Assembly (NCBI RefSeq): GCF_014207745.1
Contig: NZ_JACHJB010000002.1
Coordinates: forward strand, 248,001-312,000
Origin: Nonomuraea muscovyensis
GTDB taxonomy: Bacteria; Actinomycetota; Actinomycetes; Streptosporangiales; Streptosporangiaceae
Direction: 5' to 3'
DNA: 64,000 bases
Part shown: positions 8,094 to 16,376 of the stretch, in pieces
How positions within the stretch are numbered: position 1 is the first letter of the stretch
Layout of the letters: the number at the start of each line of letters is the position of its first letter
Translations under genes and position numbers: made by a program
Notes under the pieces: model-generated
What the model saw: only the letters and a program-made list of their open reading frames with translations
Told to the model about the DNA's origin: nothing
Databases searched by the model: none

Positions 8094-9743
8094 TCAGACA
8101 ATCCTGCGCTCCCGCCGACCGGCAGGCGCGCCTGTCCCGGCGGGCACTCCCGGACTTGGCCAGGCGTGGTCGTGTTCGAGCCCGCACGTGTCTTCCTCAC
8201 CTCCGTCAAGGCGTAGTTGTTCGGCGTCCAGCCGTCCTTGCAGGCGGCGCAGGACGATGTCGTCGATGTGCCGGCGATCGCGAAGCTGGATCAGGGTGGC
8301 GCGCTTGACCTGGAGCAGGGCCAACCTCAGCCGCCGGGTGTGCTCGGCCGCCTCCGCCCTGCCGTGGTGGTCCGGGCTGCCGAGGTCCTGGGCGAGCGCG
8401 TCGGCGAGGTGAGCGGGCACGTTCAGGCGGGCGGCCTGCTCGGGAAGGGCCGTCAGGGCCGCGCGCGTGATCTCGCGGACGGCCAGGCGCTCTTCCTCGG
8501 CCTGGGTGGGGTCGGCGGGCAGGCGGGCCCAGCGGATGACGGCGGGCAGCGGCGGACCGAGCAGGACCAGGGTGATCAGGATGACGACGGTGGTGATGAA
8601 CACGATGGCGTCACGGTCCTGGACGGGCGATCCTTGCGCGGTGACGGTGGGCACCGACAGCGCTGCGGCCAGGGAGATGGCGCCGCGCATGCCGGCCCAG
8701 GCGAGCGGCAGCCGGTGCCGGGCGCTGATGCGTCGTTCGCGCTGGCTGGGTCGCCGGTCGAGGAGCCTTACCACATAGGGGACGGTGTAGAACCACAGCG
8801 TGCGTACGCCGATGACCGCGACGCTCACTCCCAGCGCGAGCAGGAGCGCCCGCGGCAACGAGAACGATGACAGGCCCCGTACCGCAGCCGGGAGCTGCAT
8901 GCCGACCAGGACGAACAACGCCCCGTTGACCAGGAAGGTGGTCACCTCCCAGAACGAGACGGCCTGCAGCCGGGCGGTCGGGGAGATGAGCCGGGGCCCG
9001 GCCTGGCTCAGGGCCAGGCCGCAGGTGACGACCGCCAGGACGCCGGAGGCGTGCAGCAGTTCGGCGGGCAGGAAGGCGAGGTACGGGGTGAGGACGCTCA
9101 AGCCGCTGTTGAGCATCGGGTCGCGCCAGCGGCGGCGGATGAGGATGATCACCCCGGCGGCGGCGAGCCCGGCCGCGATGCCGCCGGCGTAGGAGACGGT
9201 GACGCGCAGCGTGGTGCCGCCCCAGGAGAACGGCGTGCCCTCCACGGCCGCTTCGAGCGCGACCGCGAGCAGCACCAGCGCGGTGGCGTCGTTGATGAGG
9301 GATTCGGCTCGCAGCATCGTGACCGTGCGGCGAGGCAGGCCGTGCGCCACCGCCGCAACGGCCACCGCGTCGGTGGGGCCGAGCACGGCACCCAGGACGA
9401 ACGCCGCAGGCCAGGAAAAGCCGGCGGCGTGGGCCAGCACCGCCACGGCCGCCGTGGTGAGGACGACCAGTCCGGTGGCCTGCAGGGTGATGGAGCGCAC
9501 GTTGGCCCTGATCTCACGCAGGGAGGTCGTCAACGACTCGTAGTACAGCAGCGCCGGCAGGAGGATGAGCAGCACGACGTCGGGCGGCAGCGGGATGTCG
9601 CCGAAGCGTGGCAGCAGCCCGACCAGAGCTCCCCCGGCCAGCAGCAGCATGGGCTCACTGACCTTGAGCCGTCGGGCGGTCCAGGTCAGGAACAGCACGG
9701 CCGCGACCACGACGACCATGATCTCGATGCTTCGGTGACTCAT
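8094..9743 (-). CDS. Na+/H+ antiporter, CPA1 (NhaP-like) family
   Basis: 549 residues. About the first 410 make some 11-12 membrane segments, followed by a charged cytoplasmic tail of about 130 residues rich in Arg and His. CPA1 signatures are present: G-P-T-D-A-V-A-V and the ion-binding E-S-L-I-N-D-A-T-A. A further R-G-A-I-S-L-A-A segment matches the late transmembrane arginine motif. It exchanges sodium (or potassium) for protons for pH and salt homeostasis. It lies 71 bases after the Atu4866-type lipoprotein on the same strand, so co-transcription is likely. Confidence 0.92.
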   Translation of the reverse strand: MSHRSIEIMVVVVAAVLFLTWTARRLKVSEPMLLLAGGALVGLLPRFGDIPLPPDVVLLILLPALLYYESLTTSLREIRANVRSITLQATGLVVLTTAAVAVLAHAAGFSWPAAFVLGAVLGPTDAVAVAAVAHGLPRRTVTMLRAESLINDATALVLLAVALEAAVEGTPFSWGGTTLRVTVSYAGGIAAGLAAAGVIILIRRRWRDPMLNSGLSVLTPYLAFLPAELLHASGVLAVVTCGLALSQAGPRLISPTARLQAVSFWEVTTFLVNGALFVLVGMQLPAAVRGLSSFSLPRALLLALGVSVAVIGVRTLWFYTVPYVVRLLDRRPSQRERRISARHRLPLAWAGMRGAISLAAALSVPTVTAQGSPVQDRDAIVFITTVVILITLVLLGPPLPAVIRWARLPADPTQAEEERLAVREITRAALTALPEQAARLNVPAHLADALAQDLGSPDHHGRAEAAEHTRRLRLALLQVKRATLIQLRDRRHIDDIVLRRLQGRLDAEQLRLDGGEEDTCGLEHDHAWPSPGVPAGTGAPAGRRERRIV

Positions 9744-9814
9744 CGGCGGATTCCGTACGGGTGTCGGCAGGGCGGGGGTGTGGTGGCGGCGGGGTCGCCG
9801 GGCGGTGGGCGCTG

Positions 9815-10135
9815 CTAGCTCTCGCGGTGGAGCACCAGGTGTTCGTGGTAGAGCACGCCGTCACGAACGTCACCGGTGGCGGTGAAGCCCAGGTCGTCGT
9901 AGTAGTCGATGTGGGTGCCGGTCACGGTGTAGCGGCCGGCGTAGGCGCGCTTGCGGCCGTCGCGTTCCTCTTCGTACCGGCCGTTGGGCAGGAGGTCTTG
10001 GCGGATGCGGCCATCCGCGGTGACCCACATGCCGACGTAGGGATGGGAGGCGGGCGTCGACCGGCCGCCGCTGGGAGCGGCGCACGCGAGCAGCGTGGTG
10101 AACAGTCCGAGCAGGTGAAGGGCGCTTGTGAACAT
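9815..10135 (-). CDS. Small lipoprotein of Atu4866 type
   Basis: 106 residues from ATG 10135. A short lipoprotein signal ends in L-L-A-C (Cys about 18). The mature part carries the conserved Atu4866 strand pattern: Y-V-G-M-W-V-T-A-D-G-R-I-R-Q, L-P-N-G-R-Y, Y-x-G-R-Y-T-V-T-G-x-H-I-D-Y, D-D-x-G-F-T-A. This is a small beta-barrel-like domain of unknown function often encoded beside short-chain dehydrogenases. Most family members lack a lipobox; here it would be anchored outside the membrane. The longer in-frame start at 10240 adds only a Pro/Arg-rich leader and was rejected. Confidence 0.8.
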   Translation of the reverse strand: MFTSALHLLGLFTTLLACAAPSGGRSTPASHPYVGMWVTADGRIRQDLLPNGRYEEERDGRKRAYAGRYTVTGTHIDYYDDLGFTATGDVRDGVLYHEHLVLHRES

Positions 10136-10246
10136 GGGCTGCGATCCTTTGCGACGAGGCCGAGGGGGCGGGCGGAGGGGCGAGGACGGAGGTGTGCGAG
10201 GGGCCGGCCGAGGCGCTGCCGGCCGGCCCGTACGCGGCATCGAGGG

Positions 10247-11623
10247 TCAGCGGCGGTTGCCGGCGTGCAGGACGCGGTCGCGTGAGGCGCGCACCTCTTC
10301 GCGCAGCGCCGTCAGGTCGATGTCGAGGACGGTGCCGGCCCACTTGCGCACCTGGCCGGCGATGAAGACGGCGTCGATGTTGCGCGGGTCGGAGCCGAGG
10401 ACGAGCGTGCCGATCGGGTCGTTGAGCGGCATGTTGTTCAGGTCCTCGGCGCGGACGACGAGCACGTCGGCCTGCTTGCCCGGGGTGAGGGAGCCGGTGA
10501 CGTCGCCGAGGCCGATGCTCCTGGCACCCTGCAGGGTGGCGAAGTCGAGCACGTCGGCCACGCCGATCCGGACGGGCGTCTCGCCGGTGCCGTAGGCGGC
10601 GTTGACGGCGCGCATGCGCTGGATGGCGTGCAGGGCGCGCATCTGCGTGAACATGTCACTGGCCAGTGCGACCTCGACGTCGATGCTCAAGCCCGGCCGG
10701 ATGCCGACGGCGAGCGCCTCGTCCACGGCCGGGATCGCGCTCTCCAGGCCGATCTGGGCGTCGGAGGTCGGGGCGAGGGAGACGGCGGCGCCGGTGTCGG
10801 CCATCGCCTGCCAGGCCTGTGGGGTCAGGCCGGTGCAGTGGATGAGCGCGACGTCCGGGCCGAGCAGGCCCTGCTTGGCCCAGCCCAGAATCGCCTCGGA
10901 GGAGGGCAGGCCGAAGACGGCGTCGACGCTTACCCCGATGCCGAGGTCGCGGGCGGCGCGGGCGAGGCGTTCGCCGTAGGCGAGGTCGGGGCCGGCGATC
11001 TCGTCGGTGGCGAGGGTCGCCAGGCGCAGGGTGAGCAGCCCGTCGCCGGAGGAGAAGTAGGTGTCCTGGAGCCGGGCCAGGTCGGCGGGCCACTGGCCGT
11101 CCCAGTCGCCGAAGTGCGGGCGCATCGAGGCGTGCACGCCGCGGATGCCGGTGTCGGCCAGCGCCCGGACGGCGGCGTCGGAGTGGGCGGCTGTGCGGGA
11201 GTTGTGGGAGAAGTCCAGCATGGTGGTGATGCCGCTGTCGATGGCGGTCAGCGCGGCCAGCCTGGTGCCGACGTACATGTCCTGCGGCTGGTAGGCGGGG
11301 GCGATGCCGGCGAGGGTGGCGGTGACGTACTCGCCGAGGTCGTTGACGTCGGGCATGATCCGGCGGAGCTGGGCCTCCCAGGCGTGCCGGTGGGTGTCGA
11401 CGAAGCCGGGGGCCAGGACGGCGCCGGTGACGTCGATGACCAGCGCGTCATCCGCTCGGAGGTCCGGGCCGACGGCGGCGATCGTGTCCGCCTCGATGAG
11501 CAGGTCGGCGCGGGGCAGGACGCCGAGGGCGGGGTCCATGGTGACGATGGCGGCTCCGGTGAGCAGGATGCGGCGTCCGGGGCCGGCGGCGCGGCGGCGG
11601 AGTTCGTCCAAGGTGGCGTTCAT
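10247..11623 (-). CDS. Amidohydrolase family protein
   Basis: 458 residues in the cytosine-deaminase/TrzN-like branch of the amidohydrolase superfamily. A small N-terminal beta domain (L-L-T-G-A-A-I-V-T-M-D) precedes the metal-binding F-V-D-T-H-R-H-A-W near residue 75. I-H-C-T-G-L supplies a later His, and the C-terminal G-S-L-T-P-G-K-Q-A-D-V-L-V-V motif is typical. The usual metal-binding Asp segment appears as S-I-D-V-E, so the metal site may be variant. ATG 11623 has AGGGAAG upstream. The reaction would be hydrolysis of a C-N or C-Cl bond in a ring compound; substrate unknown. Confidence 0.87.
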   Translation of the reverse strand: MNATLDELRRRAAGPGRRILLTGAAIVTMDPALGVLPRADLLIEADTIAAVGPDLRADDALVIDVTGAVLAPGFVDTHRHAWEAQLRRIMPDVNDLGEYVTATLAGIAPAYQPQDMYVGTRLAALTAIDSGITTMLDFSHNSRTAAHSDAAVRALADTGIRGVHASMRPHFGDWDGQWPADLARLQDTYFSSGDGLLTLRLATLATDEIAGPDLAYGERLARAARDLGIGVSVDAVFGLPSSEAILGWAKQGLLGPDVALIHCTGLTPQAWQAMADTGAAVSLAPTSDAQIGLESAIPAVDEALAVGIRPGLSIDVEVALASDMFTQMRALHAIQRMRAVNAAYGTGETPVRIGVADVLDFATLQGARSIGLGDVTGSLTPGKQADVLVVRAEDLNNMPLNDPIGTLVLGSDPRNIDAVFIAGQVRKWAGTVLDIDLTALREEVRASRDRVLHAGNRR

Positions 11624-11719
11624 GGTGCTTCCCTGTGCGGGTCGAAGGGTTGGTCGCGGGTCGGGTACTGCCACCTGGTCATGCGGTGCCGCAGGTCCAG
11701 CGTGGCGGAGCCGGAGGGC

Positions 11720-12499
11720 TCAGACGGCCTGTGCGGTGGGCAGGATGGTGATCTCGGTGAGGTTGACGTGCCGGGGTGAGGCGGCGATGAACGCCACGGT
11801 CTCGGCCACGTCGGCCGACTGCAGCGGGTCGATCTCGGTCAGCAGGCCCTCCATGAGGGCGCTGGCGTCGGGGTCGGTGACGTGGCTGGGCAGCTCGGTG
11901 TCGACCATGCCGGGCTCGATGGTGGCCACCCGGATGTTCTTGGGGCCGAGTTCGACCCGCAGCAGGCGGGTGAGGTGGCTGATGTAGGCCTTGGTGCCGG
12001 AGTAGACGGAGAACTTCTCGAGGACGCGGGTCGCGGCGATGGAGGAGGTGGTGATCAGGTCCGCGGGCCGGCCCGCCTCGCCGGCGGCGGTCAGATGCGG
12101 CAGGAAGGCGCCGATGACGTTCATGACGCCGGTGATGTTCAGGTCGATCTGGCGCTGCCAGTCGTCCTGGCGCAGGTCGGTGATCGGCGAGATGAGCTGG
12201 ACTCCGGCGTTGTTGACGACGAGGTCGGCGGTGCCGAGCCGCTCGGCGACCTCGGCGGCGGCGTCGCGGACGGCTTCCCGACCGGTGACGTCGATCGGGA
12301 TGGCGATCACGGTGCCACCGGCGGCGCTGATGGACGCGGCCAGTTCGTCGAGCTTGTCCTTGCGCCGGGCCAGCACGGCGACCTTCGCGCCGAGTTCGGC
12401 CAGCCGCAGGGCGGTGGCGGCGCCGATGCCGCTGGAGGCGCCCGAGACCACGGCCACACGGCCGGCCAGCGGGGTTCCGGTGAGCAGAGCAGCAGTCAT
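11720..12499 (-). CDS. Short-chain dehydrogenase/reductase
   Basis: 259 residues, classical SDR: cofactor motif S-G-A-S-S-G-I-G near residue 17, N-N-A-G near 90, catalytic Ser in T-T-S-S-I-A, and Y-S-G-T-K with the catalytic Tyr/Lys. An Arg pair after the second strand (A-R-R-K) suggests NADP preference. It lies 97 bases before the amidohydrolase and 102 bases after another SDR, all on the minus strand and probably under the MmyB regulator at 13621. Start ATG 12499 follows a short leader from a GTG at 12532, which I judged less likely. Confidence 0.92.
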   Translation of the reverse strand: MTAALLTGTPLAGRVAVVSGASSGIGAATALRLAELGAKVAVLARRKDKLDELAASISAAGGTVIAIPIDVTGREAVRDAAAEVAERLGTADLVVNNAGVQLISPITDLRQDDWQRQIDLNITGVMNVIGAFLPHLTAAGEAGRPADLITTSSIAATRVLEKFSVYSGTKAYISHLTRLLRVELGPKNIRVATIEPGMVDTELPSHVTDPDASALMEGLLTEIDPLQSADVAETVAFIAASPRHVNLTEITILPTAQAV

Positions 12500-12600
12500 G
12501 ACAAAGACCTCTTGAGTGTGAGAAGGCGGCACCCGCGATCAGCCGCGGGCGGATGGAGCGCGGATGGTGAGGGGGCGGCGCCGGCGTCGAAGGCCGGCCG

Positions 12601-13443
12601 TCAGGCCGCGGCGTCGTCGTGGGCGGTGGCGGCGGACTTCTCGCGCCAGGGGGCCACGTCCTGCTCGATCTGGCGCAGCTTGACCTGCAGCCGGTCGAGG
12701 GTGTCGGGCCCCACGTACAGATGCGTGGGCAGGGTGTCCTGGGAGGTGACCTCATAGATCAGCGCGGCTCCCCTGACCGGGTCGCCGAGCTGGGTGTGGT
12801 TGGCGGTGCCCGCCCAGTCGAGGGTCACGTGGGCCGGGGTGCCGTCGTAGGCGGCGATCCGGCCCGCGGGCATCGACAGCGAGCTGGCGTCGAGGAAGTC
12901 TGTGCGCAGCACGCCCGGCTCCACCACCATCGACTGGACGCCGAACGGCGCCAGCTCCTTCGACAGCGCCTCGCTGATCCCGGCCACGGCGAACTTCGTG
13001 GCGCTGTACATGCTCACCCCGGGCTCGCCCTCGAACCCCGACCGCGATCCGATGTGCACGAGCTTGCCGGCGCCCTGACGGCGCATGACGGGCAGGACGG
13101 CGCGGGTCATGTCGATGAGGCCGAAGACGTTGAGGTCGAACAGGGAGCGGGCCTCGGCGTCGCTGATCTCCTCCAGAGCGCCGAGCAGGCCGCGGCCGGC
13201 GTTGTTGACCAGGACGTCGATGGTGCCGAACCGGTCGACGGCGGCCTGGACGGCGGCGGGGATGGCCGCGCCGTCGGTGACGTCCAGGGCGAGAGTCAGC
13301 ACGTGGCCCGACTTCTTGAGGTCCTCCGGGACGCGGGCCGGGTTGCGTACGGCGATGACGACGTCGTCGCCCTTGCCGAGGGCGGTGCGGGCGATCTCGG
13401 CGCCCAGGCCGCGGGATGCTCCGGTGATGAACCAGGTGGTCAT
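12601..13443 (-). CDS. Short-chain dehydrogenase/reductase
   Basis: 280 residues with I-T-G-A-S-R-G-L-G at the N-terminus, D-V-T near residue 60, N-N-A-G-R-G, and catalytic Y-S-A-T-K. This is the subgroup with an extended C-terminus (about 40 residues after the SDR core), common beside XRE/MmyB regulators in actinomycetes. A clear GAAGGA precedes ATG 13443. A 7-of-8 inverted repeat at 13524-13548 lies in its upstream region and is the likely binding site of the neighbouring MmyB regulator. The substrate is probably a small carbonyl compound. Confidence 0.92.
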   Translation of the reverse strand: MTTWFITGASRGLGAEIARTALGKGDDVVIAVRNPARVPEDLKKSGHVLTLALDVTDGAAIPAAVQAAVDRFGTIDVLVNNAGRGLLGALEEISDAEARSLFDLNVFGLIDMTRAVLPVMRRQGAGKLVHIGSRSGFEGEPGVSMYSATKFAVAGISEALSKELAPFGVQSMVVEPGVLRTDFLDASSLSMPAGRIAAYDGTPAHVTLDWAGTANHTQLGDPVRGAALIYEVTSQDTLPTHLYVGPDTLDRLQVKLRQIEQDVAPWREKSAATAHDDAAA

Positions 13444-13523
13444 GGCGGTGTCCTTCGTTCCGTTCCGGTTGCCTGACATCAGCGAGTCTGTCGAGCTCGA
13501 CGGGGTGGAAGAAGGTCGGGAAA

Positions 13524-13548
13524 TTCCTGGGAGTGATGTACCTAGGAA
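13524..13548. promoter_or_regulatory. Inverted repeat upstream of the SDR gene
   Basis: TTCCTGGG (13524-13531) and CCTAGGAA (13541-13548) form an inverted repeat with a nine-base spacer and one mismatch. It lies about 80-105 bases upstream of the SDR start and just downstream of the MmyB regulator gene. It is a plausible operator of that regulator; inferred from position and symmetry only. Confidence 0.45.
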
Positions 13549-13620
13549 CGGGCCGGAGCAGGTCCGGCGAGGACGAGGAGGCCGGGGCACCGCCCCGGCC
13601 TCCTCGATCTCGCGGGTGAT

Positions 13621-14499
13621 TCAGCCGGCCCGCTCGTCGGCCGACAACGCCTCGTCGGCGGCCCGCAGGGTGCGCGAGAGCGCGTCGTCGGCTCGCGTGC
13701 GCAGCCGTTCGAACGCCTGCGCCGTCGGTGTGGCGGGCTCGGCCTGGTAGACGACGAGCTGCTGGTGCGGCGCGCCGTTGACGGTGAACGCGGAGAACAG
13801 GATGTGCAGGTCACCCACGTGCGGGTGGCGCAGGTGCTTGCCCTCCTGGGTCTTGGGCTTGACGTCGTGGCGGGCCCACAGGTCGGCGAACTCCGGGCTG
13901 TGCGCCGACAGGTCCGCCACCACCTCGCCGATGCGCGGGTTGTCCGGGTCGTGGCCGTAGGCGGCGCGGATCTCCGCCACGCACGAGTGCGCCGCCCGCT
14001 CCCACTCCTGGTAGAACTCACGCCCGGCCGGATCCACGAACACCATGCGGGCCAGGTTGTCGGCCGGGCTGAAGCTCTCGTGCAGCGCGGCGGCCATGGC
14101 GTTGCAGGCCAGGATGTCCAGCGCGGGGCCGAGCGCGAAGGCGGGCGAGGCGGACCAGCCGTCCATGAGCTGCAACAGTTGCGGGCTGACCGCGGTGTCC
14201 TGCGCCTGCCGCCGGGTTCGCGCCTCCGGCGGCTGGACCAGCCGCCACAGATGGTCGCTGGCGGCCGCGTCCAGGCGCAGCGCCCGGGCGACCGCCTCCA
14301 CGACCTGCGGGGAGGGGCTGGACTCGCGGCCCTGCTCCAGCCGCACGTAGTAGTCGCTGCTCATGCCGGCCAGCAGGGCGACCTCCTCGCGGCGCAGACC
14401 CTTGACCCGGCGCCGCCCGTACTCGGGCAACCCGACGTCCTGGGGCTTGAGCGCTTCGCGGCGGGCGCGCAGGAAGTCGCCCAGCGGGGTCCCGCTCAT
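13621..14499 (-). CDS. XRE-family regulator with MmyB-like ligand-binding domain
   Basis: 292 residues with the same architecture as the regulator at 7131-7949. The N-terminal helix-turn-helix (G-L-R-R-E-E-V-A-L-L-A-G-M-S, Y-Y-V-R-L-E-Q-G-R) is followed by the MmyB domain (W-S-A-S-P-A-F-A-L-G-P, N-L-A-R-M-V-F-V-D-P, R-H-P-H-V-G-D-L-H). It heads the seven-gene minus-strand block, 177 bases before the first SDR, and probably controls it in response to a ligand bound by the C-terminal domain. The two intact paralogues at the ends of one block, plus remnants at 14.8 and 33.8 kb, point to local duplication or repeated gain. Confidence 0.9.
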   Translation of the reverse strand: MSGTPLGDFLRARREALKPQDVGLPEYGRRRVKGLRREEVALLAGMSSDYYVRLEQGRESSPSPQVVEAVARALRLDAAASDHLWRLVQPPEARTRRQAQDTAVSPQLLQLMDGWSASPAFALGPALDILACNAMAAALHESFSPADNLARMVFVDPAGREFYQEWERAAHSCVAEIRAAYGHDPDNPRIGEVVADLSAHSPEFADLWARHDVKPKTQEGKHLRHPHVGDLHILFSAFTVNGAPHQQLVVYQAEPATPTAQAFERLRTRADDALSRTLRAADEALSADERAG

Positions 14500-14587
14500 G
14501 CCGTGTCCCTTGCCGGCGCGGCCTTGAAGACCGTGCCGAGCGTGCTCGTGCGGGCTGTCATGTCCGTCCTTTCACCTGGCGAAGACG

Positions 14588-14703
14588 TCAGGAGGTGATG
14601 GTCACCTTCCCCTGGTTGTGCTGCGTGGCGAGGTCGATGAGCGCCTGGCGGTCTCCGCTACAGCCTGGCCGACCGGGGACGATACCGGCATCGGCGAGAA
14701 TCA
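14588..14703 (-). pseudogene. Tail fragment of a zinc/quinone-type alcohol dehydrogenase
   Basis: On the minus strand a short open stretch ending at 14588 reads as the last 35-40 residues of a medium-chain dehydrogenase (A-L-I-D-L-A-T-Q-H-N-Q-G-K-V-T). No upstream body exists: the sequence beyond 14703 changes character to AT-richer DNA. It appears to be a leftover C-terminus. The assignment rests on a short motif and is tentative. Confidence 0.35.
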
Positions 14704-14828
14704 TTTATCAGGACATATCACCACATTGTTTACGTAGGTTCTGCCGAGGCCGCCGCCCCGGCGCTGCACGGAGGCCGACACGCGAGCGAGGAACCCGACC
14801 GGCCGCTGGAGGACGCCCATCGCGCCCG

Positions 14829-14973
14829 GCGGCCACTTCTCCCGCCCGCTGTCGGAGATCTGCACCTGCGCACCGAGATCTTCCCGATCGCCGGCGCGCC
14901 CGGACTGCGGCTCGTCGCCCGCCCGGCCGCGCCGGACTCCCGATCCGCCCGGGCGTCGGCCCTGCTGGGCGCG
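14829..14973 (+). pseudogene. Remnant of an MmyB-type regulator C-terminus
   Basis: From 14851 the plus strand reads V-G-D-L-H-L-R-T-E-I-F-P-I-A, then an S-R-S-A-R-A-S-A-L-L tail. This is nearly identical in pattern to the end of the intact regulator at 7131-7949. Just before it, in another frame, is G-G-H-F-S-R-P, which matches the preceding segment of the intact protein, so a frameshift lies near 14845. The helix-turn-helix part is missing and no stop follows at the expected place. The roughly 100 bases after it, up to the DUF1330 gene, hold nothing I can name. Confidence 0.6.
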
Positions 14974-15078
14974 CCGACCACCTGGCCCTTCGGCGGGACC
15001 GGCCTGCGCCGCCACGCCGACGAGGCCCGTCAGTCCGGACGCCGCGTCACCCTGATCGGCGGCCGCGACCTCGCGAGG

Positions 15079-15366
15079 TCAGAGGCCATCGATGACCAGG
15101 GCATGAGCCTTGGCGAAGGTCTGCCGGAACTCCTTCAGCGGGGCGTAGTCGTCGGAGTGGTAGAACGCCTCGACCGCCTGCTTGTCGTCAAACCGCAGGA
15201 TGACAGCCAGGGCGGGCTTGGCGTCGGTCTCCAGGACGAGCGGCTGCGCATCGCGGGCGACCGGCACGCCGCCGTGGCGGCCGACGACCTCCAGCGTGGC
15301 GGCTTCGTACTGGCGGAACTTCTCTTCGTCCTCAGGGGTGACGCTGATGACCATGTATGCACTCAT
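15079..15366 (-). CDS. DUF1330 family protein
   Basis: 95 residues from ATG 15366. This is a small ferredoxin-like alpha-beta fold protein with the family pattern: M-V-I-S-V, E-x-F-R-Q-Y-E-A-A, a Gly-Gly-x-P turn, L-V-L-E, and A-F-Y-H-S-D-D-Y-A-P-L. The biochemical role of DUF1330 proteins is unknown; many sit next to stress regulators. Here it is divergent from an OhrR-like MarR gene with overlapping palindromes between them, so it is probably the repressed target. Confidence 0.88.
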   Translation of the reverse strand: MSAYMVISVTPEDEEKFRQYEAATLEVVGRHGGVPVARDAQPLVLETDAKPALAVILRFDDKQAVEAFYHSDDYAPLKEFRQTFAKAHALVIDGL

Positions 15367-15381
15367 GCCCCGAAGTCTAAG

Positions 15382-15403
15382 GCACAAGAATCTTGTGCAC
15401 AAA
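15382..15403. promoter_or_regulatory. Overlapping palindromes between DUF1330 and MarR genes
   Basis: GCACAAGAATCTTGTGC (15382-15398) is a perfect palindrome around one central base. TTGTGCACAA (15394-15403) is a second perfect palindrome overlapping it. Both lie in the 65-base divergent intergenic region. Such dyads are typical MarR/OhrR operators and would let the regulator control both genes. Confidence 0.7.
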
Positions 15404-15431
15404 ATAAGTGTGCGCATGATAGGTTCGGAAC

Positions 15432-15845
15432 ATGCGGCTTGACGACCAGATCTGCTTCTCCCTGGCGACCGCGTCGCGGTCGGTGGCGGCGCTGTATCGG
15501 CCCCTCCTGGACCAGGCGGGACTGACCCAGCCGCAGTACATGGTGATGCTGGCGCTATGGGAGCGCAGCCCTGCCACGATCAAGGAGATCGCGGCCGCGG
15601 TCCAGCTCGATCACGGCACCCTGACGCCGTTGCTCAAACGCCTCGAAGCGGCCGGCCACATCGTCCGCCGCCGCCGTGCCGACGATGAACGCAGCGTCGA
15701 GGTTGACCTGACCTCGCAAGGCAGGGCGCTGCGGCAACGGGTCGAGACCATTCCCGACAGGATCACCCAGGCGCTGCCACTGACGCCAGAGGAAAACCGG
15801 CACCTGCGCGAACTGCTCGCCAAGCTCGGCGGCGAACCTGCCTGA
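15432..15845 (+). CDS. MarR-family regulator, OhrR-like
   Basis: 137 residues with a winged helix (I-K-E-I-A-A-A-V-Q-L-D-H-G-T-L-T-P-L-L-K, wing R-R-R-R-A-D-D-E-R-S-V). The N-terminus D-D-Q-I-C-F-S-L-A-T-A-S-R places a Cys at residue 8, where OhrR proteins carry their peroxide-sensing Cys; Y-M-V-M-L-A-L-W also fits that group. It would repress in the reduced state and release upon organic hydroperoxide oxidation. No ohr gene is adjacent; the divergent DUF1330 gene is the only visible target. Tyr partners of the sensing Cys were not checked. Confidence 0.87.
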   Translation: MRLDDQICFSLATASRSVAALYRPLLDQAGLTQPQYMVMLALWERSPATIKEIAAAVQLDHGTLTPLLKRLEAAGHIVRRRRADDERSVEVDLTSQGRALRQRVETIPDRITQALPLTPEENRHLRELLAKLGGEPA

Positions 15846-15879
15846 AGGCCCCCTCGGGTCGTCGCGACCGGACGTGACG

Positions 15880-15906
15880 CGCCTGCCGGATGCGGTCCGG
15901 CAGGCG
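15880..15906. terminator. Hairpin between convergent genes
   Basis: CGCCTGCCGGA and TCCGGCAGGCG form a perfect 11-bp stem with a five-base loop. CGTGACG/CGTCACG outside it (15873-15879 with 15919-15925) could extend the structure. It lies between the MarR stop and the stop of the convergent membrane-protein gene and probably acts in both directions. Confidence 0.6.
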
Positions 15907-15920
15907 ATCGCCCCCGCACG

Positions 15921-16376
15921 TCACGCCAGGTTCGCCCCCTGGCCCCGGGCTGCTGCCGGCCGTTCCCTCTTCCGCGCCGCCACGATGATGAGTGCCCCCG
16001 AGACGACCCCGGCGAAGAACGGGGACGGCACGAGAAGCACGCCGCCCAACGCGCACCACGCCGCGAGGGCCCAGCCGACCCCGGCGGGCACAGCCACGCC
16101 CCGTCCGGCGAGGTGCCATGTCAGGCACGCCAGGAGAACCAGGGGCACGGCGAAGCTTCCCGGACCGGCCCAGAAGGTGACCGTGTTCCGCAGGGACTCC
16201 ACCGTCGGAGCGGCGCCTCCGTCCGCGAGTACGAGCGGGACGGCTGCCCACATCCCCCGATCCACCCAGCCGGTGATGGCCTCTCCGGCGATGAGCGCCA
16301 GCAGGGACAGGTGCCCGACCCCCAGCACGAACATGATCCCGCTCGCCCAGCGCAGCAGCCGTTTCCTGGAGTTCAT
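15921..16376 (-). CDS. Small membrane protein, DUF6463-like
   Basis: 151 residues with four predicted membrane helices: A-S-G-I-M-F-V-L-G-V-G-H onward, a central W-A-G-P-G-S-F-A-V-P-L-V-L-L segment, and two C-terminal ones. It ends in a short basic tail. It resembles a family of small four-helix actinomycete proteins I recall as DUF6463; tentative. Its ATG overlaps the stop of the preceding DUF2867 gene by four bases (ATGA), so translation is coupled. Function unknown. Confidence 0.75.
   Translation of the reverse strand: MNSRKRLLRWASGIMFVLGVGHLSLLALIAGEAITGWVDRGMWAAVPLVLADGGAAPTVESLRNTVTFWAGPGSFAVPLVLLACLTWHLAGRGVAVPAGVGWALAAWCALGGVLLVPSPFFAGVVSGALIIVAARKRERPAAARGQGANLA

Noticed and set aside
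10628-11779. A 383-codon plus-strand frame
   Set aside because: Antisense shadow of the amidohydrolase gene.
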